Source of the DNA: Occultella gossypii
GTDB taxonomy: Bacteria > Actinomycetota > Actinomycetes > Actinomycetales > Beutenbergiaceae
Direction of reading: 5' to 3'
Assembly (NCBI RefSeq): GCF_019947135.1
Contig: NZ_JAGSHT010000008.1
Coordinates: forward strand, 1 to 64,000
Length of the DNA: 64,000 bases
The translations under genes were made by a program, and so were the position numbers. The notes beneath the pieces were generated by a model. The model was given only the letters and a program-made list of their open reading frames with translations, searched no databases and was not told where the DNA came from. How positions within the stretch are numbered: position 1 is the first letter of the stretch; every line of letters begins with the position of its first letter. This document shows, one piece after another, positions 17,173 to 25,611 of the stretch.

Positions 17173-18195
17173 TCAGCCGTGCGCACGCAACCGCGGCGCG
17201 AGGTCCCGCTCGAACAGGTCCAGGAACCGGCGCTGGTCGTGCCCCGGCGCGTGGAAGACGAGGTGGTTGAACCCGGCCCGGCGGTACTCGAGCACCTTCT
17301 CGGCGGCCTCGTCCGGATCGGCGGCGACGATCCACCGCCCGGCGATGGTCTCGATCGGCAGCGCGTCCGCGGCCCGCTCCATCTCGATCGGGTCGTGGAT
17401 CGAGTGCTTCTGCTCCGCCGTCAGCGACAACGGGGACCAGAACCGGGTGTTCTCCAGCGCTGCCTCGGGGTCGGTGTCGTAGGAGATCTTGATCTCGATC
17501 ATCCGGTCGATCGTCTCCGGGTCCCGCTCTGCCTTCGCCGCACCCTCGGCGACCGCCGGGATGAGCTTCTCGGTGTACAGGTCCCAGCCCTTGCCGGAGG
17601 TGCAGATGAACCCGTCCCCGGCGCGCCCTGCGTACCGGGCCACCATCGGGCCGCCGGCCGCGATGTAGACGGGGATACCCACGTCGGGCCGGTCATAGAT
17701 GCTCGCGCCGTGCGTGGAGTAGTACTCGCCCTCGAAGTCGACCCGGTCGGAGGTCCACAGCTCACGCATCAGGCGGACTGCCTCGCGCAAGCGGGCGAAC
17801 CGCTCCTTGAACTCCGGCCAGTCCTGCTCGCCGGCGCCGCGGAAGCCGGTGGCGATCTCGTTCAACGCCTCCCCCGTGCCGACCCCGAGCATGATCCGGC
17901 CGGGGTAGAGCACTCCCATCGTCGCGAACGCCTGGGCGATCACGGCGGGGTTGTACCGGAACGTCGGGGTCAGCACGGAGGTGCCGATCTGCACCCGCGA
18001 GGTCCGCTCACCCACGGCCGCCATCCACGCGAGCGAGAACGGGGCGTGCCCGCCGTCGTGGCGCCACGGCTGGAAGTGGTCGCTGACGGCGACGCTCTCC
18101 ATCCCGTGCGCCTCCGCGGCGACCGCGATCTCCACCAGCTCCCGCGGGGCGAACTGTTCGGCCGAGGCCTTGTATCCGAGTTTCAGGGGCAGCAT
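17173..18195 (-). CDS. fgd: F420-dependent glucose-6-phosphate dehydrogenase-like LLM enzyme
   Basis: Oxidises glucose 6-phosphate and reduces coenzyme F420, the main source of F420H2 in actinobacteria. The 340-residue protein closely follows the mycobacterial Fgd1 pattern: [71 protein letters not shown] and [15 protein letters not shown]. The start is ATG 18195 with GGAGGA seven bases upstream; the open frame extends 16 codons further but lacks support. Divergent from the CobA gene. It would power the PPOX-fold protein and possibly LLM enzymes elsewhere in the window. Some Fgd-like proteins act on other substrates, so specificity is inferred. Confidence 0.85.
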   Translation of the reverse strand: MLPLKLGYKASAEQFAPRELVEIAVAAEAHGMESVAVSDHFQPWRHDGGHAPFSLAWMAAVGERTSRVQIGTSVLTPTFRYNPAVIAQAFATMGVLYPGRIMLGVGTGEALNEIATGFRGAGEQDWPEFKERFARLREAVRLMRELWTSDRVDFEGEYYSTHGASIYDRPDVGIPVYIAAGGPMVARYAGRAGDGFICTSGKGWDLYTEKLIPAVAEGAAKAERDPETIDRMIEIKISYDTDPEAALENTRFWSPLSLTAEQKHSIHDPIEMERAADALPIETIAGRWIVAADPDEAAEKVLEYRRAGFNHLVFHAPGHDQRRFLDLFERDLAPRLRAHG

Positions 18196-18238
18196 GAGAC
18201 GTTCCTCCGTGGTGCGATGCGGTCCTCCAAACGTAGTC

Positions 18239-18250
18239 GACAATGTTGTC
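18239..18250. promoter_or_regulatory. inverted repeat between fgd and cobA
   Basis: GACAA-TG-TTGTC lies in the 82-base divergent spacer, 28-39 bases before the CobA start. Arms of five bases only. A related sequence, TCAAC-CATT-GTTGA, lies at about 19285-19298 before the quinone oxidoreductase gene. Possible shared operator, weakly supported. Confidence 0.25.
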
Positions 18251-18277
18251 CACCAAGCGATGAGGGGAGCACGCCGG

Positions 18278-19261
18278 ATGCTGATCGAGACCCGGGTCGA
18301 CGGCCTGCCCGTGCTCGTGCTGGGCTCGGGCGAGCAGGCCGCGCGCCTCGAGCGCCGCTACGCCGCTGCGGGCGCGCGGGTGCGCACCGCGTCGATGCCC
18401 GACGGCGTCACGCCCGCCGCGCTCGACGGCGTCGCGCTCGTGGTGGTCGGGCTGGGCCCGGCCGAGGTCTCGGCGGACTGGGAGCAGGCGCTCGCCGGGG
18501 TTGGACGCACGCACCTGATCAGCCGCGAGCCCGGCGCTCCGGCCGGGCAGGTGACCCTCGTCGGAGGCGGTCCGGGTGCCGACGACCTGCTCACCCTCGC
18601 CGCCCTCCGGGCCCTCGCAGCCGCGGACGTGATCCTCTACGACCGGCTCGCCCCCACCGATCACCTGGCCGACCTCGCCCCCGGCGCGGAGCTGATCGAC
18701 GTCGGCAAGCGGCCCGGCCATCACCCGCTGGGGCAGGCCGAGATCGAGGAGCTGATGCTCACCCGGGCCGCCGCCGGGGAGCGGGTGGTCCGGCTCAAGG
18801 GCGGGGACCCGTTCGTGTTCGGCCGCGGCGCGGAGGAACTCGCCGCCGCGCGCGCCGCCGGGGTCACGGCGCGGGTGGTCCCTGGGATCAGCGCGGCGAT
18901 CGCCGTGCCGGCCGCGGCGGGGATCCCGGTGACCTACCGGGACCTCTCGCACCACTTCACCGTGATCTCGGGCCACCACCCCCTCTCGGACGACGAGCAC
19001 GCCCATCTGACCCGCGCACTCACCCTCGGCGGGACCGTCGTGGTCCTGATGGGCGTCGCCACCCTGCCGCATCTGCTCGCCGGGCTGCTCCGCAACGGCC
19101 TCGGTCCCGAGACCCCGGTCGCGGCGATCGAGCGCGGGTACACGCCGGACCAGGCGAGCACGGTCAGCACGGTCGGGGACGCCGTCGCCGGGGCTACTCT
19201 CGCCGGGGTCTGCTCCCCCGCCGTCATCGTGCTCGGAGACGTGGTCCGGGTCGGCGGCTGA
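18278..19261 (+). CDS. cobA: uroporphyrinogen-III C-methyltransferase with shortened N-terminal Rossmann domain
   Basis: Methylates uroporphyrinogen III at C2 and C7 to give precorrin-2, the first branch step to siroheme and cobalamin. The 327-residue protein starts at ATG 18278 behind GAGGGGAG. Residues 91-320 are a complete SUMT domain: [14 protein letters not shown] at 94-107, [21 protein letters not shown] and [17 protein letters not shown]. Residues 1-90 resemble the start of a precorrin-2 dehydrogenase ([14 protein letters not shown] as a nucleotide loop) but are too short for the full domain, so dehydrogenase activity is doubtful. A second, simpler CobA is in the nitrate operon. Confidence 0.85.
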   Translation: MLIETRVDGLPVLVLGSGEQAARLERRYAAAGARVRTASMPDGVTPAALDGVALVVVGLGPAEVSADWEQALAGVGRTHLISREPGAPAGQVTLVGGGPGADDLLTLAALRALAAADVILYDRLAPTDHLADLAPGAELIDVGKRPGHHPLGQAEIEELMLTRAAAGERVVRLKGGDPFVFGRGAEELAAARAAGVTARVVPGISAAIAVPAAAGIPVTYRDLSHHFTVISGHHPLSDDEHAHLTRALTLGGTVVVLMGVATLPHLLAGLLRNGLGPETPVAAIERGYTPDQASTVSTVGDAVAGATLAGVCSPAVIVLGDVVRVGG

Positions 19262-19344
19262 CCCGACCTCCCGGGTCTTGACCTCAACCATTGTTGATGT
19301 CGTTGGATCGAGTCCTGACCGACCGACCACAAGGGAGACCACTG

Positions 19345-20328
19345 ATGGACGCCATCCGCCTGCACGCCTTCGGCCCGCCCGAGAACCTCGTCCTGGACGA
19401 GGTGCCCGACCCCGAGCCGGGCGCTGGGGAGGTGCTGATCGCCGGCCGCGCGCACGGCGTGCACCTGCTCGACACGACGCTGCGTCGCGGCGAGCCCGGC
19501 CCGCTACCGCTGCCGGCCCTGCCGACGATCCCGGGCCGCGAGGTCGCCGGCTCCGTCGCCGCTGTCGGGCCCGGGGTGGATCCGGGCTGGGTCGGTCGCC
19601 GGGTCGCCGCGCACCTGGGCGCAGTGCCCGACGGCGGAGGTTACGCCAGGCTCGTCGTGGCACCGCTCGAGGTGCTGCACCCGATCCCCGACGGACTCTC
19701 GGAGGCGGCGGCCGTCGCCATGATCGGCACCGGCCGGATGGCCACGATCGTGCTCGACGCCGCCCGGCTCGGCCCCGACGACCAGGTGGTCATCACCGCA
19801 GCCGCGGGCGGGTTGGGCAGCCTGTTCGTGCAGGCCGCGCTCCGGGCCGGCGCCCGGGTGGTCGCCCTCGTCGGCGGCCGGTCGAAGGCGGACCAACTGG
19901 CCGGGGCACTCGCCGACATCGACACGGCCGCCCTCACCGTCATCGACTACCGCGCCGACGGCTGGCTCGACGAGGCCCGCACGGCGCTCGGCGACGGCGG
20001 TGCGACCGTGGCGTTCGACGGCGTCGGCGGCGATTCGGGCACTGCTGCGGCGTCCCTGCTCAGTGCCGGCGGCCGCCTGGTCAGCTACGGCTGGGCCTCC
20101 GGCACCGCGACCGACGTCCCGTCCGACGCGCTCTACACCGTGGTGCCGATCGTCGGACCCGGTGCGAAGCCGATCACCGACATCTACGAACGCCAGCAGC
20201 GGGCCCTGGCCCTCGCGGCCGCCGGGACCTGGCGTCCGCTGCTCCACGAGGTCCCGTTCGCCGACGCCGCCCGCGCCCACCACGACCTCGAGTCCCGCGC
20301 CACGACGGGCAAGGTCGTCCTGGTCTGA
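19345..20328 (+). CDS. zinc-independent quinone oxidoreductase (MDR superfamily)
   Basis: NADPH-dependent oxidoreductase of 327 residues. The N-terminal GroES-like domain has PTIPGREVAGSVAAVG without the structural-zinc cysteines, and the Rossmann domain has ITAAAGGLGSLFVQAALRAGA. The start MDAIRLHAFGPP at 19345 follows AAGGGAG. 83 bases downstream of the CobA gene, same strand. Substrate unknown. Confidence 0.85.
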   Translation: MDAIRLHAFGPPENLVLDEVPDPEPGAGEVLIAGRAHGVHLLDTTLRRGEPGPLPLPALPTIPGREVAGSVAAVGPGVDPGWVGRRVAAHLGAVPDGGGYARLVVAPLEVLHPIPDGLSEAAAVAMIGTGRMATIVLDAARLGPDDQVVITAAAGGLGSLFVQAALRAGARVVALVGGRSKADQLAGALADIDTAALTVIDYRADGWLDEARTALGDGGATVAFDGVGGDSGTAAASLLSAGGRLVSYGWASGTATDVPSDALYTVVPIVGPGAKPITDIYERQQRALALAAAGTWRPLLHEVPFADAARAHHDLESRATTGKVVLV

Positions 20329-20339
20329 CGTCACCGAAC

Positions 20340-20384
20340 GTGCGCTCCTGCGGCGCAACGGCGCCATCAGCCGCACGATGTCAC
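20340..20384. repeat. copy 4 of the palindromic repeat
   Basis: Located between the convergent oxidoreductase and HemD-like genes. The left arm contains GCTCCTGCGGCGCAAC, nearly identical to the left arm at the window start; the right arm is degenerate (GCCGCACGATG). Its gene-end position matches copy 1, so it may double as a bidirectional terminator. Confidence 0.5.
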
Positions 20385-20410
20385 TCTCGGTGCTGTCTGA
20401 GCAGCCGCCA

Positions 20411-21541
20411 TCAGGCGAGTTCGAGCCGGTACCCCCGCTTGACCACCGTCTTGATCAGGCCGCGCCCGGCGGCCTCCCGCAGCCGGGCGATCGCCACCTC
20501 GGCGGCGTGCGGGTCGGTGGAGTCCCCCGGCAGCACGGCCAGCACTGCCTCCCGGGACACCACACCGCCGCCGGCGAGCAGCCGCAGCACCTCCACCCCG
20601 GTGGGCGAGAGCGGCAGCACCTGCCCGTCCAGCACGGCTACCCGGGAGCGGATCTGCAGGGTCCCGACGGCGGTGCACAGCGCGAGGGTCTCGGCCTGTT
20701 CGTAGTGGCTCACCAGGGCGCGCACGAGCGCGCCGAGGCGACCGCGCTCGGGTTGCAGTGTGGTGATCCCCCGGTGCTCCAGCGGCTTGGCCGTGATCGG
20801 CCCGACCGCCGCCGCGATCATCGCCCCCGAGGTGAACCGTGCCACGACCTGGGGTCCGACCCCGTCCGCCTCGGCGGCGCACAGCCACGCCTCGGCGCCG
20901 GGCGCGGAGGTGAACACGACCGCGTCGATATCCCCGGTCGCGGCGGCGCGGGCGGAGGCGCGCACCGCGTCGGGATCCGGGGCAGGGCCCCAGCGGTAGA
21001 CGATCAGGCTCTGCACGTCGGCGCCGGCCTTCGCGAACACGGCGTCCAGCCCGTCGGCCCCGGCGCCGTGATGCTGCACGGCCACCCGCAGCCCGGCCAC
21101 GCCCTCGCCGAGCAGCACGTCGGCGATCTCCCCGGACGTCTCGGACTCGGCGACCCAGTCGGCCTGGAGCCCGGCGGCCTGGATGGCGCCGCGCGCCTTC
21201 GGGCCGCGGGCCACGATCCGCGAACCGGCCAGCACGGTCATCAGGTCATCTGCGATGCCGTGCGCGTCCGCGGCCTCGATCCAGCCGCGGAACCCGATGC
21301 CGGTGGTGACGACCACCACGTCCGGGGCGCGTTCGATCAGCTCCCGGGTGTCGGCGATGAGCTGCTCGTCGTCGACGTTGGAGAGGATGCTCAGCGCGGG
21401 CGCGTGCCGCACCTGCGCGCCCCGCCGGGTCAGTGCCGCGGCCAGTTCGGCGGAGCGGCGGTCCGCGGTGATCAGCACGGTGCACCCGGCCATCACCTGG
21501 CCGAGGGCGGGCCTGCCCGGTGGCAGGTCCTCTCGGTTCAC
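20411..21541 (-). CDS. hemD: uroporphyrinogen-III synthase fused to an OmpR-type winged helix
   Basis: Residues 20-265 form a HemD-like two-lobe domain (VLITADRRSAELAAALTRRG, VVVVTTGIGFRGW, AVVFTSAPGAEAW) that closes hydroxymethylbilane to uroporphyrinogen III. Residues 285-376 are a winged-helix DNA-binding domain (LPLSPTGVEVLRLLAGGG and a final KTVVKRGYRLEL), as in PhoB/OmpR effector domains. This architecture is known in actinobacterial nitrite-reduction loci, where it may act as a regulator, an enzyme or both. ATG 21541 overlaps the cobA stop by four bases. Last gene of the nitrate operon. Confidence 0.85.
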   Translation of the reverse strand: MNREDLPPGRPALGQVMAGCTVLITADRRSAELAAALTRRGAQVRHAPALSILSNVDDEQLIADTRELIERAPDVVVVTTGIGFRGWIEAADAHGIADDLMTVLAGSRIVARGPKARGAIQAAGLQADWVAESETSGEIADVLLGEGVAGLRVAVQHHGAGADGLDAVFAKAGADVQSLIVYRWGPAPDPDAVRASARAAATGDIDAVVFTSAPGAEAWLCAAEADGVGPQVVARFTSGAMIAAAVGPITAKPLEHRGITTLQPERGRLGALVRALVSHYEQAETLALCTAVGTLQIRSRVAVLDGQVLPLSPTGVEVLRLLAGGGVVSREAVLAVLPGDSTDPHAAEVAIARLREAAGRGLIKTVVKRGYRLELA

Positions 21542-22425
21542 GCGAGGAGCACCCGGGCGCCCGGCGCCGCCACGTCGTGACCAACATGCTCCGGGCCGAA
21601 CCCGGAACGTACCCGCGTCGGACGGCTCGCCGGCTCTTCCGGCCCCAAGGGCACCGGTGTGAGCAGTCCCGGCGCCGCCACGTCCCCGAGCACGATTACG
21701 GCGGGGTTGCGCACCCCGACCTGCTCGGCGCGGGCGACCAGATCACCGAGCGCCGCACGGGTGACCCTCTGGGCCCGCGTCGAGCCGTTCTCCACGATGG
21801 CCGCGGGCAGCGCGGGGTCGGACCCGGCGGCCAGCGCCTGGTCCACGATCCGCTCCAGCATCGCGACTCCCATCAGGATGACGACGGTAGCGCTGCGGTG
21901 TTTCAGGCAGGTGACGGCCGCCTCGTCCAGCCCGTCATGGCCGCTGAGCACGTGGAACGCGGCCACGGTGCCGCGATGGGTCACCGGGATGTCCGCGAGC
22001 GCGGGCACCGACAGGGCGCTGCTCACCCCGGGGATGATCTCGACGGCGATGCCGGCCTCCCGGCACGCGATCGCCTCCTCGCCGCCACGGCCAAACACGA
22101 ATGGGTCGCCGCCCTTGAGACGCACCACCACGCGGCCCCGCCGGGCCTGCTCGAGCAGGATCTCGTTGATCTCCTCCTGCGGCACCCGGTGGTGGCCGGG
22201 CACCTTTCCCACGTCGATGACCTCGACGTGCGGCGGCAGGTCGTCGAGTACCTCGGTCGGGGCCAGCCGGTCGACCACCACGACGTCCGCCGTCTGCAGC
22301 GCCCGCCACGCCCGCAGGGTGAGCAGGTCCAGCGCCCCCGGGCCGCCGCCGACCAGGATCACCCGGCCGGCGCCGCCGGAGGCGGTGCCGCCACGTGCTG
22401 CACCGCGAGCCCGGGGCGCGCTCAC
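21538..22425 (-). CDS. cobA: uroporphyrinogen-III C-methyltransferase
   Basis: Makes precorrin-2 for siroheme. From GTG 22425 the protein is 295 residues with the standard SUMT motifs: [43 protein letters not shown] and IIPGVSSALSVPALADIP. It lacks the extra N-terminal domain of the other CobA in the window. Overlaps the nirD stop (GTGA) and the hemD start (ATGA), so it is firmly within the nitrate operon and dedicated to NirB cofactor supply. Confidence 0.92.
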   Translation of the reverse strand: MSAPRARGAARGGTASGGAGRVILVGGGPGALDLLTLRAWRALQTADVVVVDRLAPTEVLDDLPPHVEVIDVGKVPGHHRVPQEEINEILLEQARRGRVVVRLKGGDPFVFGRGGEEAIACREAGIAVEIIPGVSSALSVPALADIPVTHRGTVAAFHVLSGHDGLDEAAVTCLKHRSATVVILMGVAMLERIVDQALAAGSDPALPAAIVENGSTRAQRVTRAALGDLVARAEQVGVRNPAVIVLGDVAAPGLLTPVPLGPEEPASRPTRVRSGFGPEHVGHDVAAPGARVLLA

Positions 22426-22853
22426 GCGCCCGGCTCCGCTGCGCCGTCGGGCGGGCCCACCTGCACCACACCGTCGGTGACCCGCACGGGGAAGGTGACC
22501 AGGTGTGCGTGCGCGGGGTCGAGCGGGGTGTACCCGACCGGGTCGAGGCAGACGCCGGTCTCGAGGCTGAACACCTGCTTGTACATCGGCGCGGCGACCG
22601 TGGGCAGGCCCCGCCTGGTGCCGACGATGCCACGGGACATGACGTTCGCGCCGCTGTACGGGTCGCGCTGCTGCACGGCCCGCACGGAGTCGTCCGGGAG
22701 CCGGAACAGGGCGATCTGGGTGCCGTCCACGAGCGCGGCGGCCCCGCGCTCGACGGCGAGGTCGTGCAGCAGGCAGACGCGCACCCAACGCCCGACGGCG
22801 GTGCTCGCCTCATCCGGGACCGCGGCCGTTGAGGCAGTGGTTGCGGTGCTCAC
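22422..22853 (-). CDS. nirD: nitrite reductase small subunit, Rieske-like
   Basis: The 143-residue protein has the Rieske-type beta fold of NirD (FRLPDDSVRAVQQRDPYSGANVMSRG, MYKQVFSLETGVCLDP) but lacks the cysteine/histidine pairs that would bind a [2Fe-2S] cluster, as is normal for NirD. GTG 22853 overlaps the nirB stop by four bases. Partner of NirB in NAD(P)H-dependent reduction of nitrite to ammonium in the cytoplasm. Confidence 0.92.
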   Translation of the reverse strand: MSTATTASTAAVPDEASTAVGRWVRVCLLHDLAVERGAAALVDGTQIALFRLPDDSVRAVQQRDPYSGANVMSRGIVGTRRGLPTVAAPMYKQVFSLETGVCLDPVGYTPLDPAHAHLVTFPVRVTDGVVQVGPPDGAAEPGA

Positions 22854-25525
22854 GAGCGGACCTCCAGGGTGGCGCCGGCGATCAGGACCGGGACGCCGGT
22901 CTCGGCGGCCGCCTCGCGTTCGGCCGAGGTGGCCGGGCGGATCTGACCACGCTCGGGCACGTAGGCCAGATCGGGGTCGGGGGTGGCCGGGGCGTTGACG
23001 AAGGAGCCGAACCGACGCAGTTTCTCCGGATCCTCGAGCACGGCCCGCCACTCGTCCTCGTAGTTGCCGACGTGGGCGGCCATCGCGGCGTCGAGGTCCG
23101 CGGCGATGCCGAGGGAGTCGTTCATGATGACCTCCCGGACGCCGTCGAGTCCGCCCTCGACGTCCTCGATCCAGGGCGCGGTGCGCTGCAGCCGGTCCGC
23201 GGTGCGGATGTAGTACATGAGGAACCGGTCGATGGTGCGGATCAGGGCTTCGGAGTCGAGGTCCTCGGCGAGCAGCTGCGCGTGCCGCGGGGTGAACCCG
23301 CCGTTGCCGCCGACGTAGACGTTCCAGCCCTTGTCCGTGGCGATCACGCCGACGTCCTTGCCGCGGGCTTCGGCGCACTCCCGGGCGCACCCGGAGACGC
23401 CGAGCTTGATCTTGTGCGGGGACCGCAGGCCCCGGTAGCGCAGTTCCAGCTCGACGGCCATGCCGACCGAGTCCTGCACGCCGTAGCGGCACCAGGTGGA
23501 ACCGACGCACGACTTCACGGTCCGCAGCGACTTGCCGTAGGCATGCCCGGACTCGAACCCGTGCTCCACGAGCCGGCGCCAGATCTGCGGCAGCTGCTCG
23601 ATCCGAGCGCCGAACATGTCGATGCGCTGCCCGCCGGTGATCTTCGTGTAGAGGCCGAAATCCTTGGCGACCTGACCGATGACGAGCAGCCCGTCCGGGG
23701 TGATCTCGCCGCCGGGGATCCGCGGCACCACGGAGTAGGTGCCGTCCTTCTGCAGGTTCGCCATGACGTGGTCGTTCGTGTCCTGCAGGGTGGCCTGCTC
23801 CCCGTCGAGGATGTGCCCGTTGCCCAGGGACGCCAGGATCGAGGCCACCACCGGCTTGCAGATGTCGCACCCGCGACCCGCCCCCACGCCGTCCGGCATC
23901 TCCGCGGTAGCGGCCGCGAGGGTCCCGACGGTGCCGAACCGGTCGATGATCTCGCTGAACGTGTGCAGGTCCGCGACCCGGACGGCATCGAAGAGCTGCG
24001 CCCGGGACAGGTCGAAGTGTTCGCAGAGGGCGTTGGAGACCTCCACGCCGGCCCGTTCGAGCTCGGTGGTGGTGAGCTTCTTCACCAGCGGCAGGCAGGA
24101 TCCGCAGGAGGTGCCGGCCCTGGTACAGGCCTTCACACCGGCGACATCGGTGCACTCGTGCTCGGTGACCGCCGCGCGGATGGTGCCGGCCGTGACGTTG
24201 TTGCAGGAGCACACGGTGGCGGCGTCGGGCAGTTCCAGGCTCGCCGCGCCGCCGGTGGACTCCGGGAGCAGGAAGGCGCCGGGGTCCCCGGGCAGCTCGC
24301 TGCCGACCATCGGACGCAGCGACGCGTACGGGGTGGCGTCCCCGACGAACACGCCGCCGAGCAGGGTGCGGGCGTCGTCGGAGAGCACCAGCTTCTTGTA
24401 GACGCCGGCCACCGGGTCCGCCCAGACGAGTTCCATGGCGCCCTCGGTGCGGGCGAACGCGTCCCCGAAGCTGGCCACGTCCACGCCCTGCAGCTTGAGC
24501 TTCGTGGCGGTGTCCGCGCCGGGGAACGTGGCCTCGCCGCCGAGGAGGCGGTCCGCGACCACCTCGGCCATCGCGTACCCGGGGGCGACGAGCCCGATGC
24601 AGCGGCCCTCGATGCACGCGACCTCACCGACCGCCCAGACGTGCGGGTCCTGCGTGCGGCAGCCGAGGTCCACCACGGCGCCGCCGCGGTTCCCGATGTC
24701 CAGCCCGGCGGCGCGGGCCAGCTCGTCGCGGGGACGCACGCCCGTGGCGACGACCACGACGTCGACGTCGAGCCGGCCGCCATCGACGAAGTCGAGCCGG
24801 CCCACGTGCCCGTTGCGGCGGGACGGGCGCATCTGCGCGGTGGCGGTGTCCGTGCGCACGGCAATGCCCATGTCGTTGATGAGGCGTTTGAGCGCCTGCC
24901 CGCCGCCGAGGTCGATCTGGGCGTCCATCATGTGCGTGCCGAACTGGATCACGGTGGCCTGCGCGCCGAGGGCCTTGAGCGCACCGGCGGCCTCGAGGCC
25001 GAGCAGGCCACCACCGATGACGGCGCCGCGCACGGGGCGCTCGAAGTCGGTGGACCTTCCCCTGCCGGCGGCACGCTTCTCCTCGACCCAGCCGCGCAGT
25101 GCGGCGACGTCGTCGATAGTCCGGTAGACGAACACGCCGGGCAGGTCGTTGCCGGGGATCGGCGGCATCGCCGCGCTGGAACCGGTCGCGAGCACGAGCT
25201 CGTCATAGTGGTGGATTCGCCCGAGCCGGTCGGTGACCAGGCGGCTGCCGGTGTCGATCGAGGTGACCGCGCAGTCCCGGTGCAGGGTGACCAGCGGGTC
25301 CTCCCACAGTGCCGGGTCGCCCAGGGTGAGTTCCTCGGGGTCGCGGGCGGAGAAGTAGGAGGTCAGGGCCACCCGGTCGTAGGGCTTGGCGGCCTCCTCG
25401 GCGAACACGCTGATCCGCCAGGCGCCGGCGCCGTCCCGGGCGCGCAGGGCCTCGACGAGGCGCTGGGCCACCATGCCGCCGCCGACGACCACCAGGTGCT
25501 TGGGCTCGTTCTCGGTCTGGCTCAT
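22850..25525 (-). CDS. nirB: assimilatory nitrite reductase large subunit
   Basis: Six-electron reduction of nitrite to ammonium. The 891 residues contain, in order: a pyridine nucleotide-disulfide reductase domain (LVVVGGGMVAQRLVEAL at 11-27, VIGGGLLGLEAAGAL near 169), a BFD-like [2Fe-2S] domain with Cys439, Cys441, Cys474 and Cys477, and a C-terminal siroheme/[4Fe-4S] domain with Cys673, Cys679, Cys713 and Cys717. An additional CDIC pair lies near 553-556. Full length and intact. Same operon as nirD, cobA and hemD downstream and the nitrate reductase genes upstream (86-base gap). Confidence 0.95.
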   Translation of the reverse strand: MSQTENEPKHLVVVGGGMVAQRLVEALRARDGAGAWRISVFAEEAAKPYDRVALTSYFSARDPEELTLGDPALWEDPLVTLHRDCAVTSIDTGSRLVTDRLGRIHHYDELVLATGSSAAMPPIPGNDLPGVFVYRTIDDVAALRGWVEEKRAAGRGRSTDFERPVRGAVIGGGLLGLEAAGALKALGAQATVIQFGTHMMDAQIDLGGGQALKRLINDMGIAVRTDTATAQMRPSRRNGHVGRLDFVDGGRLDVDVVVVATGVRPRDELARAAGLDIGNRGGAVVDLGCRTQDPHVWAVGEVACIEGRCIGLVAPGYAMAEVVADRLLGGEATFPGADTATKLKLQGVDVASFGDAFARTEGAMELVWADPVAGVYKKLVLSDDARTLLGGVFVGDATPYASLRPMVGSELPGDPGAFLLPESTGGAASLELPDAATVCSCNNVTAGTIRAAVTEHECTDVAGVKACTRAGTSCGSCLPLVKKLTTTELERAGVEVSNALCEHFDLSRAQLFDAVRVADLHTFSEIIDRFGTVGTLAAATAEMPDGVGAGRGCDICKPVVASILASLGNGHILDGEQATLQDTNDHVMANLQKDGTYSVVPRIPGGEITPDGLLVIGQVAKDFGLYTKITGGQRIDMFGARIEQLPQIWRRLVEHGFESGHAYGKSLRTVKSCVGSTWCRYGVQDSVGMAVELELRYRGLRSPHKIKLGVSGCARECAEARGKDVGVIATDKGWNVYVGGNGGFTPRHAQLLAEDLDSEALIRTIDRFLMYYIRTADRLQRTAPWIEDVEGGLDGVREVIMNDSLGIAADLDAAMAAHVGNYEDEWRAVLEDPEKLRRFGSFVNAPATPDPDLAYVPERGQIRPATSAEREAAAETGVPVLIAGATLEVRS

Positions 25526-25611
25526 CTGGACTCTCCCGGGTGATCGACGGCCGGCTGCCGATCGGCAGTGGTGGGGCGATGTCGGCGACGCTATGCGGTG
25601 GCGGTTTCCTG

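Noticed and set aside
18196-18277. Cobalamin riboswitch before cobA
   Set aside because: The spacer is only 82 bases and contains no B12-box-like sequence.
17113-19281. 722-codon open frame on the plus strand
   Set aside because: Shadow of fgd on the opposite strand and of cobA in another frame.
22829-25543. 904-codon open frame on the plus strand
   Set aside because: Exactly antisense to nirB, which is full length with intact cluster ligands on the minus strand.
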